NCBI RefSeq assembly: GCF_900112245.1
Contig: NZ_FOYX01000001.1
Span: forward strand, 1,165,856-1,229,855
Direction: 5' to 3'
Origin: Maribacter stanieri
Lineage (GTDB): Bacteria; Bacteroidota; Bacteroidia; Flavobacteriales; Flavobacteriaceae
DNA length: 64,000 bases
Shown here: in pieces, positions 44,526-54,648 of the stretch
Numbering within the stretch: position 1 is the stretch's first letter
How the letters are laid out: every line of letters starts with the position of its first letter
Translations under genes and position numbers: made by a program
Notes under the pieces: model-generated
Databases searched by the model: none
What the model saw: only the letters and a program-made list of their open reading frames with translations
Told to the model about the DNA's origin: nothing

Positions 44526-46800
44526 ATTTTACTTTTTGTATCGTTAATATAGCATCGTTCAAAACAAATGGCATAGGAATTTGATCTTCCTTCCGTTCTG
44601 GAATGGTAAACAATGCATTATCAAGAAGGTCGTTAGAAGCTTCATAAATGGTAAGTTCAAATTCCTTGTCTTTAGGTACCTCAAGTGTTATATCTGTATA
44701 ATTCTTATCGCTAATATAATTGGTTATTAACCTACCGCTATTTCTATTTTGTAGAAAGTGCTCTGATAATTCTACACCATTTACGTTTGCCTTTAATACA
44801 TCAATATCGTTAGTGAATAATTCTAAACGATTAATTGGTCTATTAGGGGTAATGCAAAGTCGAATGTTACGTATTGCATTAATTACCGTATCTAATTGTA
44901 CTTCTATGGTAGGTTTTGGGACATTTTTTAGAGGAGCATCATTAGTATATGTAAAATTAGACCCGTATTTACTGCTAATGACCTTTTTGGTAAGTTTATT
45001 ATCCACGACCTTTTTGGTTATGTATTGTGAGGTCCAATCTGATAGTTGATGCTCATACGTCGCCCACATGGCTTCATCATCATCTACATTTAATACGTAC
45101 AGTAAACTGGTAGGCTTTGGGCGTTCTTTTGAGAAGCTAGAGTTCATATGGGCAGAAACCATAAGTCCTGCAAACAACAAGAAACTTAGAAATGCCAAAG
45201 CACCTTTTTTTCTGTATTTGGTTACTAACGGTAATAGTAAAAAGAAAATCATTGTCGTTAAAAGGGTAGAAGCGACCATCATCTTAAGTCCCAATCCGAC
45301 CGGGAACATTTGCACTAAGGGCGCGAATATGAACAACGCCGGAATTCCTAGAAAAACCAATAAAAACGGATTTGGATTCTTTTGATTAATATGCACGTAA
45401 AAAGCAACTAAGAAACTGTAGAGTGGTATTATAAAAAATGCAGCTCCCTTCAAGTATATAGCTACTAGACCACAAATAAGTATCCAGATGATAAATGGCG
45501 CCACTAATAGGTTTGCTGTTTTTATCACTTTAAACCTGTAGTAGGCGTAAAAACAAGTTCCTAATGAAAATAAGGTGAATGCTAAAATATATGCATGACC
45601 ATTGTAAGTAAATCCGTGTAGAATATCATTGTAAGCTGGGTACACCCATTTTAAAAACGTCCAGCTGTAGTAACCTACAATTCCGTTGATAATCAATGTA
45701 AAGAGCACCGGTATAAACCCCTTTAGAATATCTTTTCCTTTTAATACTTTTTTCTTAAATCCGGATATTAGAAGGATTATAAAAAATATGATCGCAAGAA
45801 TAAGCATAGGCATAATCCAAGTAAATGGATAGGATACCATTTTAAAAAACGGAACATTAAAATATACATTATCATCCAAGCTTTTTAAATTGGTTAGATC
45901 AGCATTACTAAAGTGTATTAATAATGGCATTAGGTAACTACCTTGATGTGCTAAGGTCTTTCGGTCTAAACGTTCATAATTATCCATAGCGGTATGGTAG
46001 TCAAAATGATCATCTATAAAAGCGAAATTAAACCCCTCAACATCACCCTCTTCTCTAAAAACTGTTAGATCGGTATCATTAGGCAACATTTTATAAATGC
46101 TGTATGCAAGTGAATTAGCTACAGGAAACTCAGGATTTGCAGCAATAAATTCAGATATAAGTTTGCTGTTACCTTTGTTCGTTTCCATGAGCATGTAACT
46201 TGGGCCACCACTACCACGAGCTTCAAAATTTAAAACAAGACCAACATCTTTCAACCATTCATGCTTGTTAACGAATAAATCTGCACCGTTAAGCCCTAAT
46301 TCTTCAGCATCGGATATTAGGATGATAATATCGTTCTTTGGGGTTGTATTGGTTTTTAGAAATGCTCTTACACTTTCTAGAATTGTAGCAACGCCACTAC
46401 CTGCGTCACTTGCACCATGAGAAGAATGCGGACTACTATCATAGTGACTAAGTAATAATAAGGCTTTGCCAGACTCACTACCTTTTATTCGGGCAAGTAT
46501 ATTCTCTGCTTTGCTCAAATTTCCCCAATCACCAGATGTATATCCTTCTTGTAAAGAAGTTTCCAAGCCCAAATTTTTGAGCTCATTGGTAATATAGTTA
46601 CGTACCGTAGTATGAGCAGGGAAACCAACACCATGCGGTTCTTTTGAAATTTCTTTTACGTGTTGTAATGCCCTATTTGTCGAGAATTCGGTATCGACAA
46701 CAACTTCATCTGGATTATAATGCGGTAATAAAACTCTAAAACTCCAATAAGTGGCAAGAATAACAAGTAGTAAGGTTAGTACGGTTGGTGTCTTTTTCAT
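44518..46800 (-). CDS. M28-family metallopeptidase with polytopic membrane domain
   Basis: 760 aa. N-terminal TM (VLTLLLVILATYWSFRVLL), then an M28 zinc aminopeptidase domain at about 55-300: LLLSHYDSSPHSSHGASDAG, ILISDAEELGLNGA, VLNFEARGSGG and DDHFDYHTAMDN supply the metal ligands and catalytic Glu. Residues 325-560 hold about eight TM helices and the last 200 residues are a beta-rich exoplasmic domain. The layout matches the ER-type M28/ERMP1-like architecture seen in Bacteroidota. The catalytic domain would be periplasmic. Confidence 0.87.
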   Translation of the reverse strand: MKKTPTVLTLLLVILATYWSFRVLLPHYNPDEVVVDTEFSTNRALQHVKEISKEPHGVGFPAHTTVRNYITNELKNLGLETSLQEGYTSGDWGNLSKAENILARIKGSESGKALLLLSHYDSSPHSSHGASDAGSGVATILESVRAFLKTNTTPKNDIIILISDAEELGLNGADLFVNKHEWLKDVGLVLNFEARGSGGPSYMLMETNKGNSKLISEFIAANPEFPVANSLAYSIYKMLPNDTDLTVFREEGDVEGFNFAFIDDHFDYHTAMDNYERLDRKTLAHQGSYLMPLLIHFSNADLTNLKSLDDNVYFNVPFFKMVSYPFTWIMPMLILAIIFFIILLISGFKKKVLKGKDILKGFIPVLFTLIINGIVGYYSWTFLKWVYPAYNDILHGFTYNGHAYILAFTLFSLGTCFYAYYRFKVIKTANLLVAPFIIWILICGLVAIYLKGAAFFIIPLYSFLVAFYVHINQKNPNPFLLVFLGIPALFIFAPLVQMFPVGLGLKMMVASTLLTTMIFFLLLPLVTKYRKKGALAFLSFLLFAGLMVSAHMNSSFSKERPKPTSLLYVLNVDDDEAMWATYEHQLSDWTSQYITKKVVDNKLTKKVISSKYGSNFTYTNDAPLKNVPKPTIEVQLDTVINAIRNIRLCITPNRPINRLELFTNDIDVLKANVNGVELSEHFLQNRNSGRLITNYISDKNYTDITLEVPKDKEFELTIYEASNDLLDNALFTIPERKEDQIPMPFVLNDAILTIQKVKFE

Positions 46801-46920
46801 GATTACGGTATTCTTTTAATTAAGCATAAAATATTAAAAATAACACTATAAATATTGACTTTTATTAGCAAATGTCAATTATTTTATTATCTTTAGTAAT
46901 TAACCTCTAAACAAACTATC

Positions 46921-47385
46921 ATGGGAATCAAAAGCTTTCAAGGCGTTAGAAAGGTATTTAAAAAGGAATTTGAAGCCCCAATTTTGGTAGCGGATTACAT
47001 GACTACTAAGTTAATCACTTTTTCGCCAGAAGAATCAATTTTAGCCGTAATGGAAAAATTTGCCAAACATCGTATTTCAGGTGGACCGGTTTTAGATAAG
47101 AACGGTTTTCTCGTTGGTATCATTTCAGAAGCGGATTGTATGAAGCAAATTTCTGAAAGTAGGTATTTTAATCAACCAATTTTAGATAAAAGTGTTGAAA
47201 GATTTATGACTAAAACCGTAGAAACCATTCCACACGATATTTCGATTTTTGATGCTGCTGGTATTTTTGCCCAGCACAACAGAAGAAGGTTGCCGGTTAT
47301 GCGAAATGATATTTTAGTCGGTCAAATTAGTAGAAAAGATATTGTTATTGCAGCCTTAAAACTAAGCGGTCATAACTATAAATAA
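46921..47385 (+). CDS. Paired CBS domain protein
   Basis: 154 aa made of two CBS domains (VADYMTTKLITFSPEESILAVMEKFAKHRISGGPVLDKNGFLVGIISEADC and ERFMTKTVETIPHDISIFDAAGIFAQHNRRRLPVM, written here in parts of the same chain). CBS pairs usually bind adenosine nucleotides. No catalytic domain is attached, so it is probably a stand-alone energy or redox sensor. Single gene with its own terminator. Confidence 0.85.
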   Translation: MGIKSFQGVRKVFKKEFEAPILVADYMTTKLITFSPEESILAVMEKFAKHRISGGPVLDKNGFLVGIISEADCMKQISESRYFNQPILDKSVERFMTKTVETIPHDISIFDAAGIFAQHNRRRLPVMRNDILVGQISRKDIVIAALKLSGHNYK

Positions 47386-47410
47386 GAATTTTCTTTTAAA
47401 GAGTTATATA

Positions 47411-47452
47411 AAACACTAAAAGCTTGCCTACTGGAAAGCTTTTGGTGTTTTT
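47411..47452 (+). terminator. Terminator after the CBS gene
   Basis: Stem AAAACACTAAAAGCTT / AAGCTTTTGGTGTTTT with one G-T pair, 10-base loop, T-run. Confidence 0.85.
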
Positions 47453-47465
47453 AGTAGTCCTTAGC

Positions 47466-47816
47466 TTATTCCCTTTTCACGATCATATAAAAATCATTGT
47501 CTAACGGTAGATATCCTAAATCGTATAAAAAGTAATAGGTAGTGCCTTTTTTGGTTGTGTATAGGTTAGTGACATAATCAAAATCGAATCCTTTATCCAA
47601 CAAGCGGGTACGTGTTGTTTTTGTCTTACCATCCGTTAATTTGTAACTATCAAGAACGCGGTAATTTTTACGTAGTCTGTTGTTGATGTTTCTAATAAGA
47701 TTTTTACTATCTGGGTTTACTTTGTTGTTATAGGCATTGCGACAGTAGTCATTGCAGAATTTTTTATCAATTCTACCAATGACCTCTTTACTGCATTCTA
47801 AACATTGCTTATTCAT
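47466..47816 (-). CDS. Small zinc-ribbon-like protein, unknown
   Basis: 116 aa. N-terminal CLECSKEVIGRIDKKFCNDYC supplies four Cys (CxxC-x12-CxxxC), typical of a treble-clef or zinc-ribbon. The following NAYNNKVNPDSKNLIRNINNRLRKNYRVLDS is basic, then a beta-rich end. Looks like a nucleic-acid-associated protein common in Flavobacteriia; function unknown. It immediately follows the DUF6265 gene with no gap. Confidence 0.75.
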   Translation of the reverse strand: MNKQCLECSKEVIGRIDKKFCNDYCRNAYNNKVNPDSKNLIRNINNRLRKNYRVLDSYKLTDGKTKTTRTRLLDKGFDFDYVTNLYTTKKGTTYYFLYDLGYLPLDNDFYMIVKRE

Positions 47817-48311
47817 CTATTGTCTGTGGTAGTTAAATTTTACTTCGTTTGAAGTTCCGTTTTCATCCCCAACTTCAACATACATATTAATTTCCTTGTC
47901 AGATATATATTCAATAGTAAAATCATCAAAATAAAAGCGGTTCTCTTCAACTTTTACTAACTTGAAATCAATGTTTTCATCTCTTTCTTCCCAACCGCTT
48001 AAATTGGCATCAAAATGTTTTAGTTGAAGAATTAAAGTGGCATCTATTTCAATTAAATGTCCGAATTCATAAAAGCTTACTTCACCTTTATCAAGTAAAC
48101 GAAAAGAGAACATCATAGAGCCATCTAATGGTGGACTCCATATTTCTTCTGCAATTCCGCCAAAGGCTTCTCCTTTCCAATGCCCCGCTAACCATTCTAT
48201 ATCGTTTAAAGTTGCGGCAGGGCTCATCATCATACCTTCTTCAAAAGAAATTGTGTTTTGTGACTGTAGTAAACAAGTAGTAGAAAGAAAGAATAGCAAT
48301 AATAATTTCAT
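47817..48311 (-). CDS. DUF6265-like secreted protein
   Basis: 164 aa with a signal peptide (MKLLLLFFLSTTCLLQSQ). NDIEWLAGHWKGEAFGGIAEEIWSPPLDGSMMFSFRLL fits the DUF6265 family, a lipocalin-like beta fold. Function unknown. It abuts the zinc-ribbon gene. Confidence 0.82.
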   Translation of the reverse strand: MKLLLLFFLSTTCLLQSQNTISFEEGMMMSPAATLNDIEWLAGHWKGEAFGGIAEEIWSPPLDGSMMFSFRLLDKGEVSFYEFGHLIEIDATLILQLKHFDANLSGWEERDENIDFKLVKVEENRFYFDDFTIEYISDKEINMYVEVGDENGTSNEVKFNYHRQ

Positions 48312-48362
48312 GTTATCGTATTTGTAACAAGATACAAATTAAACGTTTACAAACGCCTTTGT

Positions 48363-48743
48363 TTACTTTTCGTAAAATTCAATAGGAAGGTCGTCAGGAT
48401 CAGCTATGAATGTAAATCGTTTATTAGTGAATTCATCTATTCGAATAGGTTCTGCAATAACATTATATAGTTTACACTTAGCAATTATATCTTCTATTTT
48501 ATCCACTTCAAAAGCTATATGTCGTAATCCGCATGATTCTGGTCTAGATGGTCTTTGCGGCGGATTAGGGAATGAAAATAACTCAATGATATATTCGCCC
48601 TGTAATGCCAAATCTAACTTGTATGATTGCCGTTCTTCGCGATATACTTCACGAATAATTTCTAAACCTAAGACTTCAGTATAGAAGTGTTTAGAAACCT
48701 CGTAATTAGAGCAGATTATAGCGGTGTGGTGTACTTTGTTCAT
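48363..48743 (-). CDS. VOC-family dioxygenase/glyoxalase-like protein (YaeR-like)
   Basis: 126 aa, one vicinal-oxygen-chelate module pair. KVHHTAIICSNYEVSKHFYTEVLGLEI supplies the first metal His and LRHIAFEVDKIEDII the second; PIEFYEK supplies the C-terminal Glu. Closest to the GloA2/YaeR group, whose substrate is not settled. A 43-codon membrane ORF lies 9 bp upstream on the same strand. Confidence 0.85.
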   Translation of the reverse strand: MNKVHHTAIICSNYEVSKHFYTEVLGLEIIREVYREERQSYKLDLALQGEYIIELFSFPNPPQRPSRPESCGLRHIAFEVDKIEDIIAKCKLYNVIAEPIRIDEFTNKRFTFIADPDDLPIEFYEK

Positions 48744-48752
48744 AGTTTTAAT

Positions 48753-48884
48753 TTAGAACCATTTATCTAAGAAATATAATAGAATTACTGTTAGAACAGG
48801 AATTCCGCAACAAATAAGAAATAGGGGATACCCTTCTTTAATGCCTTTTGTAATCTTTTTATGGAATTTGCTTTTGAAGAGCAT
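48753..48884 (-). CDS. Small 43-aa single-TM protein
   Basis: Encodes a basic N-terminus (MLFKSKFHKKITKGIKEG) followed by one hydrophobic helix (YPLFLICCGIPVLTVILLYF) and LDKWF. The positive-inside pattern and close spacing (9 bp) to the VOC gene favour a real gene. No homologue recognised. Confidence 0.6.
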   Translation of the reverse strand: MLFKSKFHKKITKGIKEGYPLFLICCGIPVLTVILLYFLDKWF

Positions 48885-48907
48885 ATTAAATTATATAGTT
48901 ATAAAAT

Positions 48908-48945
48908 AACAAGGGCGGTTTACAAATTTGTAAACCGCCCTTGTT
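48908..48945. terminator. 38-bp perfect palindromic terminator
   Basis: AACAAGGGCGGTTTACAAA directly followed by its exact reverse complement, 19 bp per arm. It lies downstream of the beta-barrel gene at 48966 and just upstream of the 43-aa ORF. GC-rich core against AT-rich surroundings. Confidence 0.85.
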
Positions 48946-48965
48946 TATTAATATGAAAATTGTTC

Positions 48966-49475
48966 TTATAACTTATAAGTGATTCCGATTCTACCTCCAC
49001 TTACAACGTTTCCTCCACCAACTTGAAGGTTAATGGCAAAGTTATCATCAAAGAAATAGCGACCACCTACTTGTAGACCTATGCCAAAATTATCTGCGCC
49101 ACCATAATCAAAGGTGTCACCATCAAGTTTGGTGCTCCAGCTATAATAACTCAAATTAGCACCTGCATACAAATCCCACTGACTTGGAATTTCAAAAACT
49201 TCATTAAAGTGGTAATTACCATTTCCTGTAATACCAAATATAGAACTCTTAAAATCATTACCAAAACCACTACCATGATTGTAGGTTTGATACGATAGTT
49301 CGCCGCCAACAGAGATATTTGGTGCTACGCCATATTCTAATCCTGCGTAAATTGGAGTTCCCCATCCAGAAAAGCCAAATCCTGCATTTGCCTGTAATGC
49401 CCCTTCTTCTAATGGTGATTGTGCATACGTAAAGCCAATAGTAAATAGGGCTAATAATAAAGTGATTTTTTTCAT
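48966..49475 (-). CDS. Outer-membrane beta-barrel protein
   Basis: 169 aa from ATG at 49475, chosen because it begins the signal peptide (MKKITLLLALFTIGFTYAQ). The mature part is a run of amphipathic strands with Gly and aromatics (GALQANAGFGFSGWGTPIYAGLEYG, YDLY-type turns, FAINLQVGGG), ending in GGRIGITYKL with a terminal strand. Small porin-like barrel; cargo unknown. Monocistronic. Confidence 0.85.
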   Translation of the reverse strand: MKKITLLLALFTIGFTYAQSPLEEGALQANAGFGFSGWGTPIYAGLEYGVAPNISVGGELSYQTYNHGSGFGNDFKSSIFGITGNGNYHFNEVFEIPSQWDLYAGANLSYYSWSTKLDGDTFDYGGADNFGIGLQVGGRYFFDDNFAINLQVGGGNVVSGGRIGITYKL

Positions 49476-49696
49476 GGTTAATGTTTTGATTAACAATTAG
49501 TTAATTAATGTTGTTTTGATATTTAAAGTGTAAATATCTGCGAAAGATAATTAAATATTTCAATTGTTAAAGTTTTAACCTCGTCAAAATTTAAAGGAGA
49601 TAAAGGCAAAAGCATATCATAGTTCAGATAGTCATATCTATTTTAAATATTGGTTTTTTGAATGCATTATAAAATTATTTTCTGCCAACCTGAATA

Positions 49697-50254
49697 TTAT
49701 TCAAGGGCTTCGTACAATTCAATAGCTTTTATATAATTGATTGCGCCTTTCATAGTCATGTCATTAATAAATCCATTTAAAGTCTGGTGATTTAATTCTA
49801 CCCAATTCTCTAACGAATCTCTTTTTTGTGTCCAATCATTCCAGTTGACGTCAATGTATTCTAACTCTTCAATTCGTGAGATTTTTTCATTCTCAAAGGT
49901 TACTTTGACCTTAAATTTTAGTGGGTTGTTTTTTAAAAACTCATTACGAATATTTTTCTGAGTAATTGTAACGATGACATCAGTGTTCTTTTCCTCTAAA
50001 TCTAAAATCTGATATGAGGGTTTAAATATTGAATCCCATTTAAAAAAAACATGAAAACTGTCATGATTGTAATTGGTGGCAAAATCACCGGAAACTATGG
50101 TGATGCTATCATTTATTACCGCATTTAATGCATTGAAATTGCCAGCATCAAATGCGTGGTAATATTGTTTGACTGTTTCTTTGTGGTTTAATTGTAGATT
50201 ATCGCAACTGGTTAATATACCTATTGTAACCAGTAAAATAAATATGTTTTTCAT
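49697..50254 (-). CDS. NTF2/SnoaL-like lipoprotein
   Basis: 185 aa. Lipobox LTSC, lipid Cys17. HKETVKQYYHAFDAGNFNALNAVINDSITIVSGDF matches the SnoaL/NTF2-like entry helix and strand; the remainder alternates strands and helices (FKVKVTFENEKISRIEELEYIDVNW). Substrate unknown. Its ATG overlaps the stop of the DUF6500-like gene. Confidence 0.8.
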   Translation of the reverse strand: MKNIFILLVTIGILTSCDNLQLNHKETVKQYYHAFDAGNFNALNAVINDSITIVSGDFATNYNHDSFHVFFKWDSIFKPSYQILDLEEKNTDVIVTITQKNIRNEFLKNNPLKFKVKVTFENEKISRIEELEYIDVNWNDWTQKRDSLENWVELNHQTLNGFINDMTMKGAINYIKAIELYEALE

Positions 50255-50478
50255 TATGCGATTTTATCAACTAAAACTAAATCCTTAATTTTTTGTGCTT
50301 TTTGAAAATGATCTAATTTGTGCTCTTGAATCCACCAGGTGGCGACTTCCATTAAGAGCTTTGGATTGTCATTTTTGTTCTTGAAAAAGGCATAGAACGA
50401 AAGCCCTACGTTTTCTCCTTTTGTAGCAATTTTGGCATCACATACATCAATGATTTTTAGTCTGATTTCTTTGTTCAT
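50254..50478 (-). CDS. DUF6500-like small protein
   Basis: 74 aa from ATG at 50478 (MNKEIRLKIIDVC), chosen because it leaves 4 bp from the previous stop; eight in-frame codons upstream would overlap it. KGENVGLSFYAFFKNKNDNPKLLMEVATWWI suggests the DUF6500 family. Cytosolic, function unknown. Part of a compact minus-strand group. Confidence 0.7.
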   Translation of the reverse strand: MNKEIRLKIIDVCDAKIATKGENVGLSFYAFFKNKNDNPKLLMEVATWWIQEHKLDHFQKAQKIKDLVLVDKIA

Positions 50479-50482
50479 TTTC

Positions 50483-50674
50483 CTATTTGGTTTTTTTCTC
50501 AAAAATCAATTCAAAATAAGCTGCTTTACCATAACCTGATATTGCAGGAGCAAATATTTGAACAAAACGCCAACCTTCTTTAGCATGGTTCGCTATTATA
50601 GTTTTGTAATCAGTATTTGGATTTGTAGTAAATAAACCAGACAAACCTATTTTTACATATTTGTATTCGAACAT
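50483..50674 (-). CDS. DUF4177 domain protein
   Basis: 63 aa. MFEYKYVKIGL followed by IIANHAKEGWRFVQIFAP and YFELIFEKK is the whole DUF4177 domain (two strands, helix, strand). Function unknown. Next to the DUF6500-like gene. Confidence 0.78.
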   Translation of the reverse strand: MFEYKYVKIGLSGLFTTNPNTDYKTIIANHAKEGWRFVQIFAPAISGYGKAAYFELIFEKKTK

Positions 50675-50710
50675 GGGATATTATTTTAATAATTCAAAAG
50701 CAAGTTTTTA

Positions 50711-51283
50711 TCATTTCACAATCTTTAGCTTATACTTCTCTAAAAGTCCACTAAGATTATCGGTAGAGAAAATGGCTCCTGTCATTGTATTGTTTTCTGG
50801 GTCAAGACTATAATTGGTAGCGGAACTAAAATCGGCTTTTTGCAGATTGGTTCTTGAAAAGATTGCACGATCTAAATTGCATTCATCGAATTTTGCTTTA
50901 CTAAGGTCGCAGTCTCCGAAGTCAACCTCGTTAAGTTTGCAAAGCATGAATAATTGCCCTATAAGTTTCAATTCTCTGAAGATTGCAAAGCTTAAGTTAC
51001 AATCAAAAAAAGACAGGTCCATTAAAAAAGTATTACAGGTGTTGAATGCTAAACCTACAAGCTTACAATGCGAAAATTTCACTTCTTTAAACGTAGTATT
51101 AACAATATTTACATTGCTTATATTACAGTCAATAAACTCACATTCCAAAAATGTCTGATTGTTTAAATTTCCTTTAGAGAAATCACATCCTTCAAAAATG
51201 CAATTTTCGTATTCCGCCCTTGGTAATGGGGTGTCTGCATATTTTTTTCCTTTAAAAGTTTGATCTAGAATTAATTTATCCAC
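50711..51283 (-). CDS. Pentapeptide-repeat protein, Qnr/McbG-like fold
   Basis: 190 aa. Right-handed quadrilateral beta-helix made of A(D/N)LXX-type repeats (CIFEGCDFSKGNLNNQTFLECEF, CKLVGLAFNTCN, CDLSKAKFDECNLDRAIFSRTNLQKADF). The end NYSLDPENNTMTGAIFSTDNLSGLL resembles the C-terminal cap of Qnr and McbG proteins. Qnr proteins protect gyrase, but chromosomal relatives have unproven roles, so no resistance function is claimed. Lies 6 bp after the VPS10-like gene's stop. Confidence 0.83.
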   Translation of the reverse strand: MDKLILDQTFKGKKYADTPLPRAEYENCIFEGCDFSKGNLNNQTFLECEFIDCNISNVNIVNTTFKEVKFSHCKLVGLAFNTCNTFLMDLSFFDCNLSFAIFRELKLIGQLFMLCKLNEVDFGDCDLSKAKFDECNLDRAIFSRTNLQKADFSSATNYSLDPENNTMTGAIFSTDNLSGLLEKYKLKIVK

Positions 51284-51289
51284 TATTTT

Positions 51290-54200
51290 TTAATGTTGTT
51301 TTTTAGATAATATAATCGCAGGAATTTCTAAACTTTGAAATAGTGAATTATATGCTTTCATTTCAGTATTAATAATTGCGTCGTGTTCTGTTGAAAATGT
51401 TCTCCATGTGTTCAACAAGTCAGTTAAACGCTCTTTTGCGCCAGCGGTAACTTTGGGTTCGGCAGCATCAATATAACCTCTTAGATTCAGTAATTGTGCA
51501 TTCAGTTTATTTTCAAAATTTATAACATCTTGAAAAGTTTTCTGGTTAGGCTGTATCAAATTTTCTTCCCAGATGTTTATTCGTTTTACTAATGAATCTC
51601 CTTTCTGTAAAAGTTCTGTAGCTTCCGCATTGCTAGAAAGTAGTTTGTTGTATTGGTTTAATTGAGATTTGGCCGATCGCATATCATTGACAGAGGTGTG
51701 TATATTAAACACGGTAGACTCAATGGTCTTCATTATCGCTTGTTGCTCTGCATAATCTACCATGCTAGCGTTTACTTTTGGGTGAGGTAATATGGTAACC
51801 ATTGTTTCAGTAGTTGATTCCCCTAAAGTTAATTTTAGTTGGTAATCACCAGGACCAACTGTTGAACCATTTAAGCCTCCAAGTACAAATACTTTTTCCA
51901 CTGAGGGTAAAGCGTTTCTTTTAAAGTCCCAAGTAAAACGATTGTATCCTTTTTTAGATGTTAGTACAGAAGGTTTAGAAGGTCCTCCAGGCCAAGATTT
52001 AAAATCTTTATCTTTTTGGTTGGTAATAGTACGTATTACTTCACCATCTTTTAGAACTTCTAGCTTTAGTTCAGTACTGTCTTGTGCTTCACTCAAATAA
52101 TAGTCAAAAGTTACTCCGCTTTTAGGATTGCTTCCCAATCCAGGAATTGGTTTATAACTTGACCCTCCTATAAACAAATACGTGTCTTTAGGTTTAAAAA
52201 TATTTACCCTTTGCTTTGGTGTAGTGCTATTCTGTAATGCAGCAAGATCATCTAATATCCAAAAAGCTCTACCTGCAGTTGCCGCCACCAAATCATTATC
52301 TTGAATGATAAGATCATTGATAGGGGTTAGTGGTAAGTTTAATTGTAATGGCTGCCAGTGCAATCCATTATTCAAGGAAACGAAAAGTCCTGTTTCCGTA
52401 CCTGCATATAATAGGCCTTTTACTTTTTTGTCTTCACGAACAACACGTGTAAATGTGTTGTCACCGTTTATGCCATTGACAATTTTTGACCAAGTAGAAC
52501 CATAGTCGGTAGTCTTGAAAATGTAGTTTCCAAAATCCATCGATTTGTATCTCATCAATACTATGTAGGCAGTCGCTGGGTCATGCGGAGAAACTTCAAT
52601 ACTATTAATTATTCCTTCTTTAATTCCGGTTGGTGTAACGTTCGTCCAATTGGTACCTCCGTCTTTAGTAACGTGTACCAAACCGTCATCACTACCAGAC
52701 CAAATAACACCTTCTTCATGTGGAGACTCTGTTAAATAGGTGAGCGTATTATATATTTCACCACCTGCGGCTTCATTAGTAAAAGGACCGCCCCCTAAAC
52801 CATGCTTGTCTTTTTCGTCTCTTGTTAAATCTGGACTAATGACTTGCCAACTATGACCTTCATCTGTTGATTTGAATACTACGTTACCACCATGATAAAT
52901 AGTTTTTCTATCGTGTGGTGATGTGATAATGGGAGCATTCCAATTATAACGATACCTAGCATCTTCAGGAGAGATGCTTAAACCTAGCTCCGGATACTCT
53001 TTTATAGACTTAGACTCTTTTGTTTCTGCATCCCACTTATCAATATTACCTTGATATGTGCCACCGTATATTAGTTTTGGGTTATCTGGGTCAAAAGCTA
53101 AAAAGGCACTTTCACCACCGGCGACTGCATACCAATCTTTCCAATCTATACCAGCGTCATTAGTTCTAGAGGCTATCGCAACGGTAGAGTTGTCTTGCTG
53201 ACCTCCATAGACATTGTAAGGCACTAGGTTATCTGTAATAACTCTATAAAATTGCGCTGTATTTTGATTCTCTTGTGTACTCCAACTTTTTCCGCCGTTG
53301 TTTGAAACATTAGATCCACCATCATTTGAATTAATCATACGTTGATTGTTCAAAGGGTCTATCCACAAATCATGATTGTCACCATGTGGAGTTGATAGCG
53401 TTGAAAACGATTTCCCCCCATCTATAGATTTTGTTACCGGTGCATTTAGAACATAAACGATATCTTCATTTTGGGTATCTGCAAAAATTTCCATGTAATA
53501 CCATGAACGTGTAATGTTGATACGGTCTTTATTAATTAAGGTCCATTTTTTACCAGCATCATCTGACCTATAAACGCCTCCTTTTTCTCCTTCGGCCTCT
53601 ATTACCGCAAAAACGCGTTCTGGATTGGCACGAGAAACAGAAATACCTGCTTTACCCATTTCCTTGGGTAAGCCTTCTGTCAATTGTTTCCAAGTATCTC
53701 CACTATCGGTAGATTTATAGATGCCCGAATTTTTTCCACCAGACTCCATGGTCCAAGGAAATCGCCTGTGTTGCCACATAGCGGCATATAGAATGGTTGG
53801 GTTGGTCATATCCATTGATAATGCCGATGCTCCTGTGATATTATCTACAAAAAGTACGTTTGTCCAAGTTACACCACCATCTATAGATTTATAGATTCCT
53901 CGTTGAGAGGAGGGACCATATTGTGCTCCTTGCGCAGAAACAAAAACAATATCAGGATTGGTTGGATCTATAATAATATCAGAGATATGTCTTGTTTGCT
54001 CAAGACCCATATGTTTCCATGTTTTTCCGGCATCGGTAGATTTGTAAACTCCGTCGCCCATAGAAGTCATTACACCTCTTGCGGCATGCTCGCCCATACC
54101 GGCTATTATAATATTCGGGTTGCTTTCAGCTACCGATATGGCGCCAACGGTTGCTGTTTTTAAAAATCCGTCAGAGATATTTTTCCAACTAATTCCGTCA

Positions 54201-54445
54201 TCTGTGGTTTTCCAGATTCCGCCACCTACGGTACCCATGTAATATACCATTGGCTGACCAACTACCCCAGTTGAAGCAACACTTCTACCACCTCTAAACG
54301 GACCAATATTTCGCCACTTTAACCCTGTATAAAGAGAATCTTCTAGCTTAATTGCTGGTTCGGTTATTTTACTCTTTTTTCTTTGAGATTGTAATGTCAA
54401 TGGAGCTAAGATAATTAGCACTAGCAGAAGTCTAATGGTTTTCAT
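51290..54445 (-). CDS. VPS10/BNR-repeat exported protein
   Basis: 1051 aa from ATG at 54445, chosen because it begins the signal peptide ([21 protein letters not shown]); 40 in-frame codons upstream are probably not translated. Asp-box repeats ([49 protein letters not shown]) form sortilin-like ten-bladed beta-propellers. The last 300 residues carry Ig/Fn-like strands and a helical region. Common in Bacteroidota and usually called glycosyl hydrolase, but sialidase catalytic residues are not evident. Likely a surface binding protein. Confidence 0.85.
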   Translation of the reverse strand: MKTIRLLLVLIILAPLTLQSQRKKSKITEPAIKLEDSLYTGLKWRNIGPFRGGRSVASTGVVGQPMVYYMGTVGGGIWKTTDDGISWKNISDGFLKTATVGAISVAESNPNIIIAGMGEHAARGVMTSMGDGVYKSTDAGKTWKHMGLEQTRHISDIIIDPTNPDIVFVSAQGAQYGPSSQRGIYKSIDGGVTWTNVLFVDNITGASALSMDMTNPTILYAAMWQHRRFPWTMESGGKNSGIYKSTDSGDTWKQLTEGLPKEMGKAGISVSRANPERVFAVIEAEGEKGGVYRSDDAGKKWTLINKDRINITRSWYYMEIFADTQNEDIVYVLNAPVTKSIDGGKSFSTLSTPHGDNHDLWIDPLNNQRMINSNDGGSNVSNNGGKSWSTQENQNTAQFYRVITDNLVPYNVYGGQQDNSTVAIASRTNDAGIDWKDWYAVAGGESAFLAFDPDNPKLIYGGTYQGNIDKWDAETKESKSIKEYPELGLSISPEDARYRYNWNAPIITSPHDRKTIYHGGNVVFKSTDEGHSWQVISPDLTRDEKDKHGLGGGPFTNEAAGGEIYNTLTYLTESPHEEGVIWSGSDDGLVHVTKDGGTNWTNVTPTGIKEGIINSIEVSPHDPATAYIVLMRYKSMDFGNYIFKTTDYGSTWSKIVNGINGDNTFTRVVREDKKVKGLLYAGTETGLFVSLNNGLHWQPLQLNLPLTPINDLIIQDNDLVAATAGRAFWILDDLAALQNSTTPKQRVNIFKPKDTYLFIGGSSYKPIPGLGSNPKSGVTFDYYLSEAQDSTELKLEVLKDGEVIRTITNQKDKDFKSWPGGPSKPSVLTSKKGYNRFTWDFKRNALPSVEKVFVLGGLNGSTVGPGDYQLKLTLGESTTETMVTILPHPKVNASMVDYAEQQAIMKTIESTVFNIHTSVNDMRSAKSQLNQYNKLLSSNAEATELLQKGDSLVKRINIWEENLIQPNQKTFQDVINFENKLNAQLLNLRGYIDAAEPKVTAGAKERLTDLLNTWRTFSTEHDAIINTEMKAYNSLFQSLEIPAIILSKKQH

Positions 54446-54648
54446 GGTGTGGCCTGTTTGGTTGTTGAATAAGGGAAGGTAATAAAAGCTTAGGTAAAAT
54501 GGTAGTACTGAATTTGAATTCGCTATTTCTGATTTTAAAGGGCGAATTTTTATGGTTTTAAACAATATAGATTTATTAAAATGATAAATTGGTTTTAATA
54601 GGTCTGCAGTTTCTTTTTTTACTTTAAACTGGCTAAGTTAGAAGCTGT

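Noticed and set aside
50711-51283. Pentapeptide protein as a quinolone-resistance gene
   Set aside because: The fold resembles Qnr/McbG, but sequence alone does not show gyrase protection.
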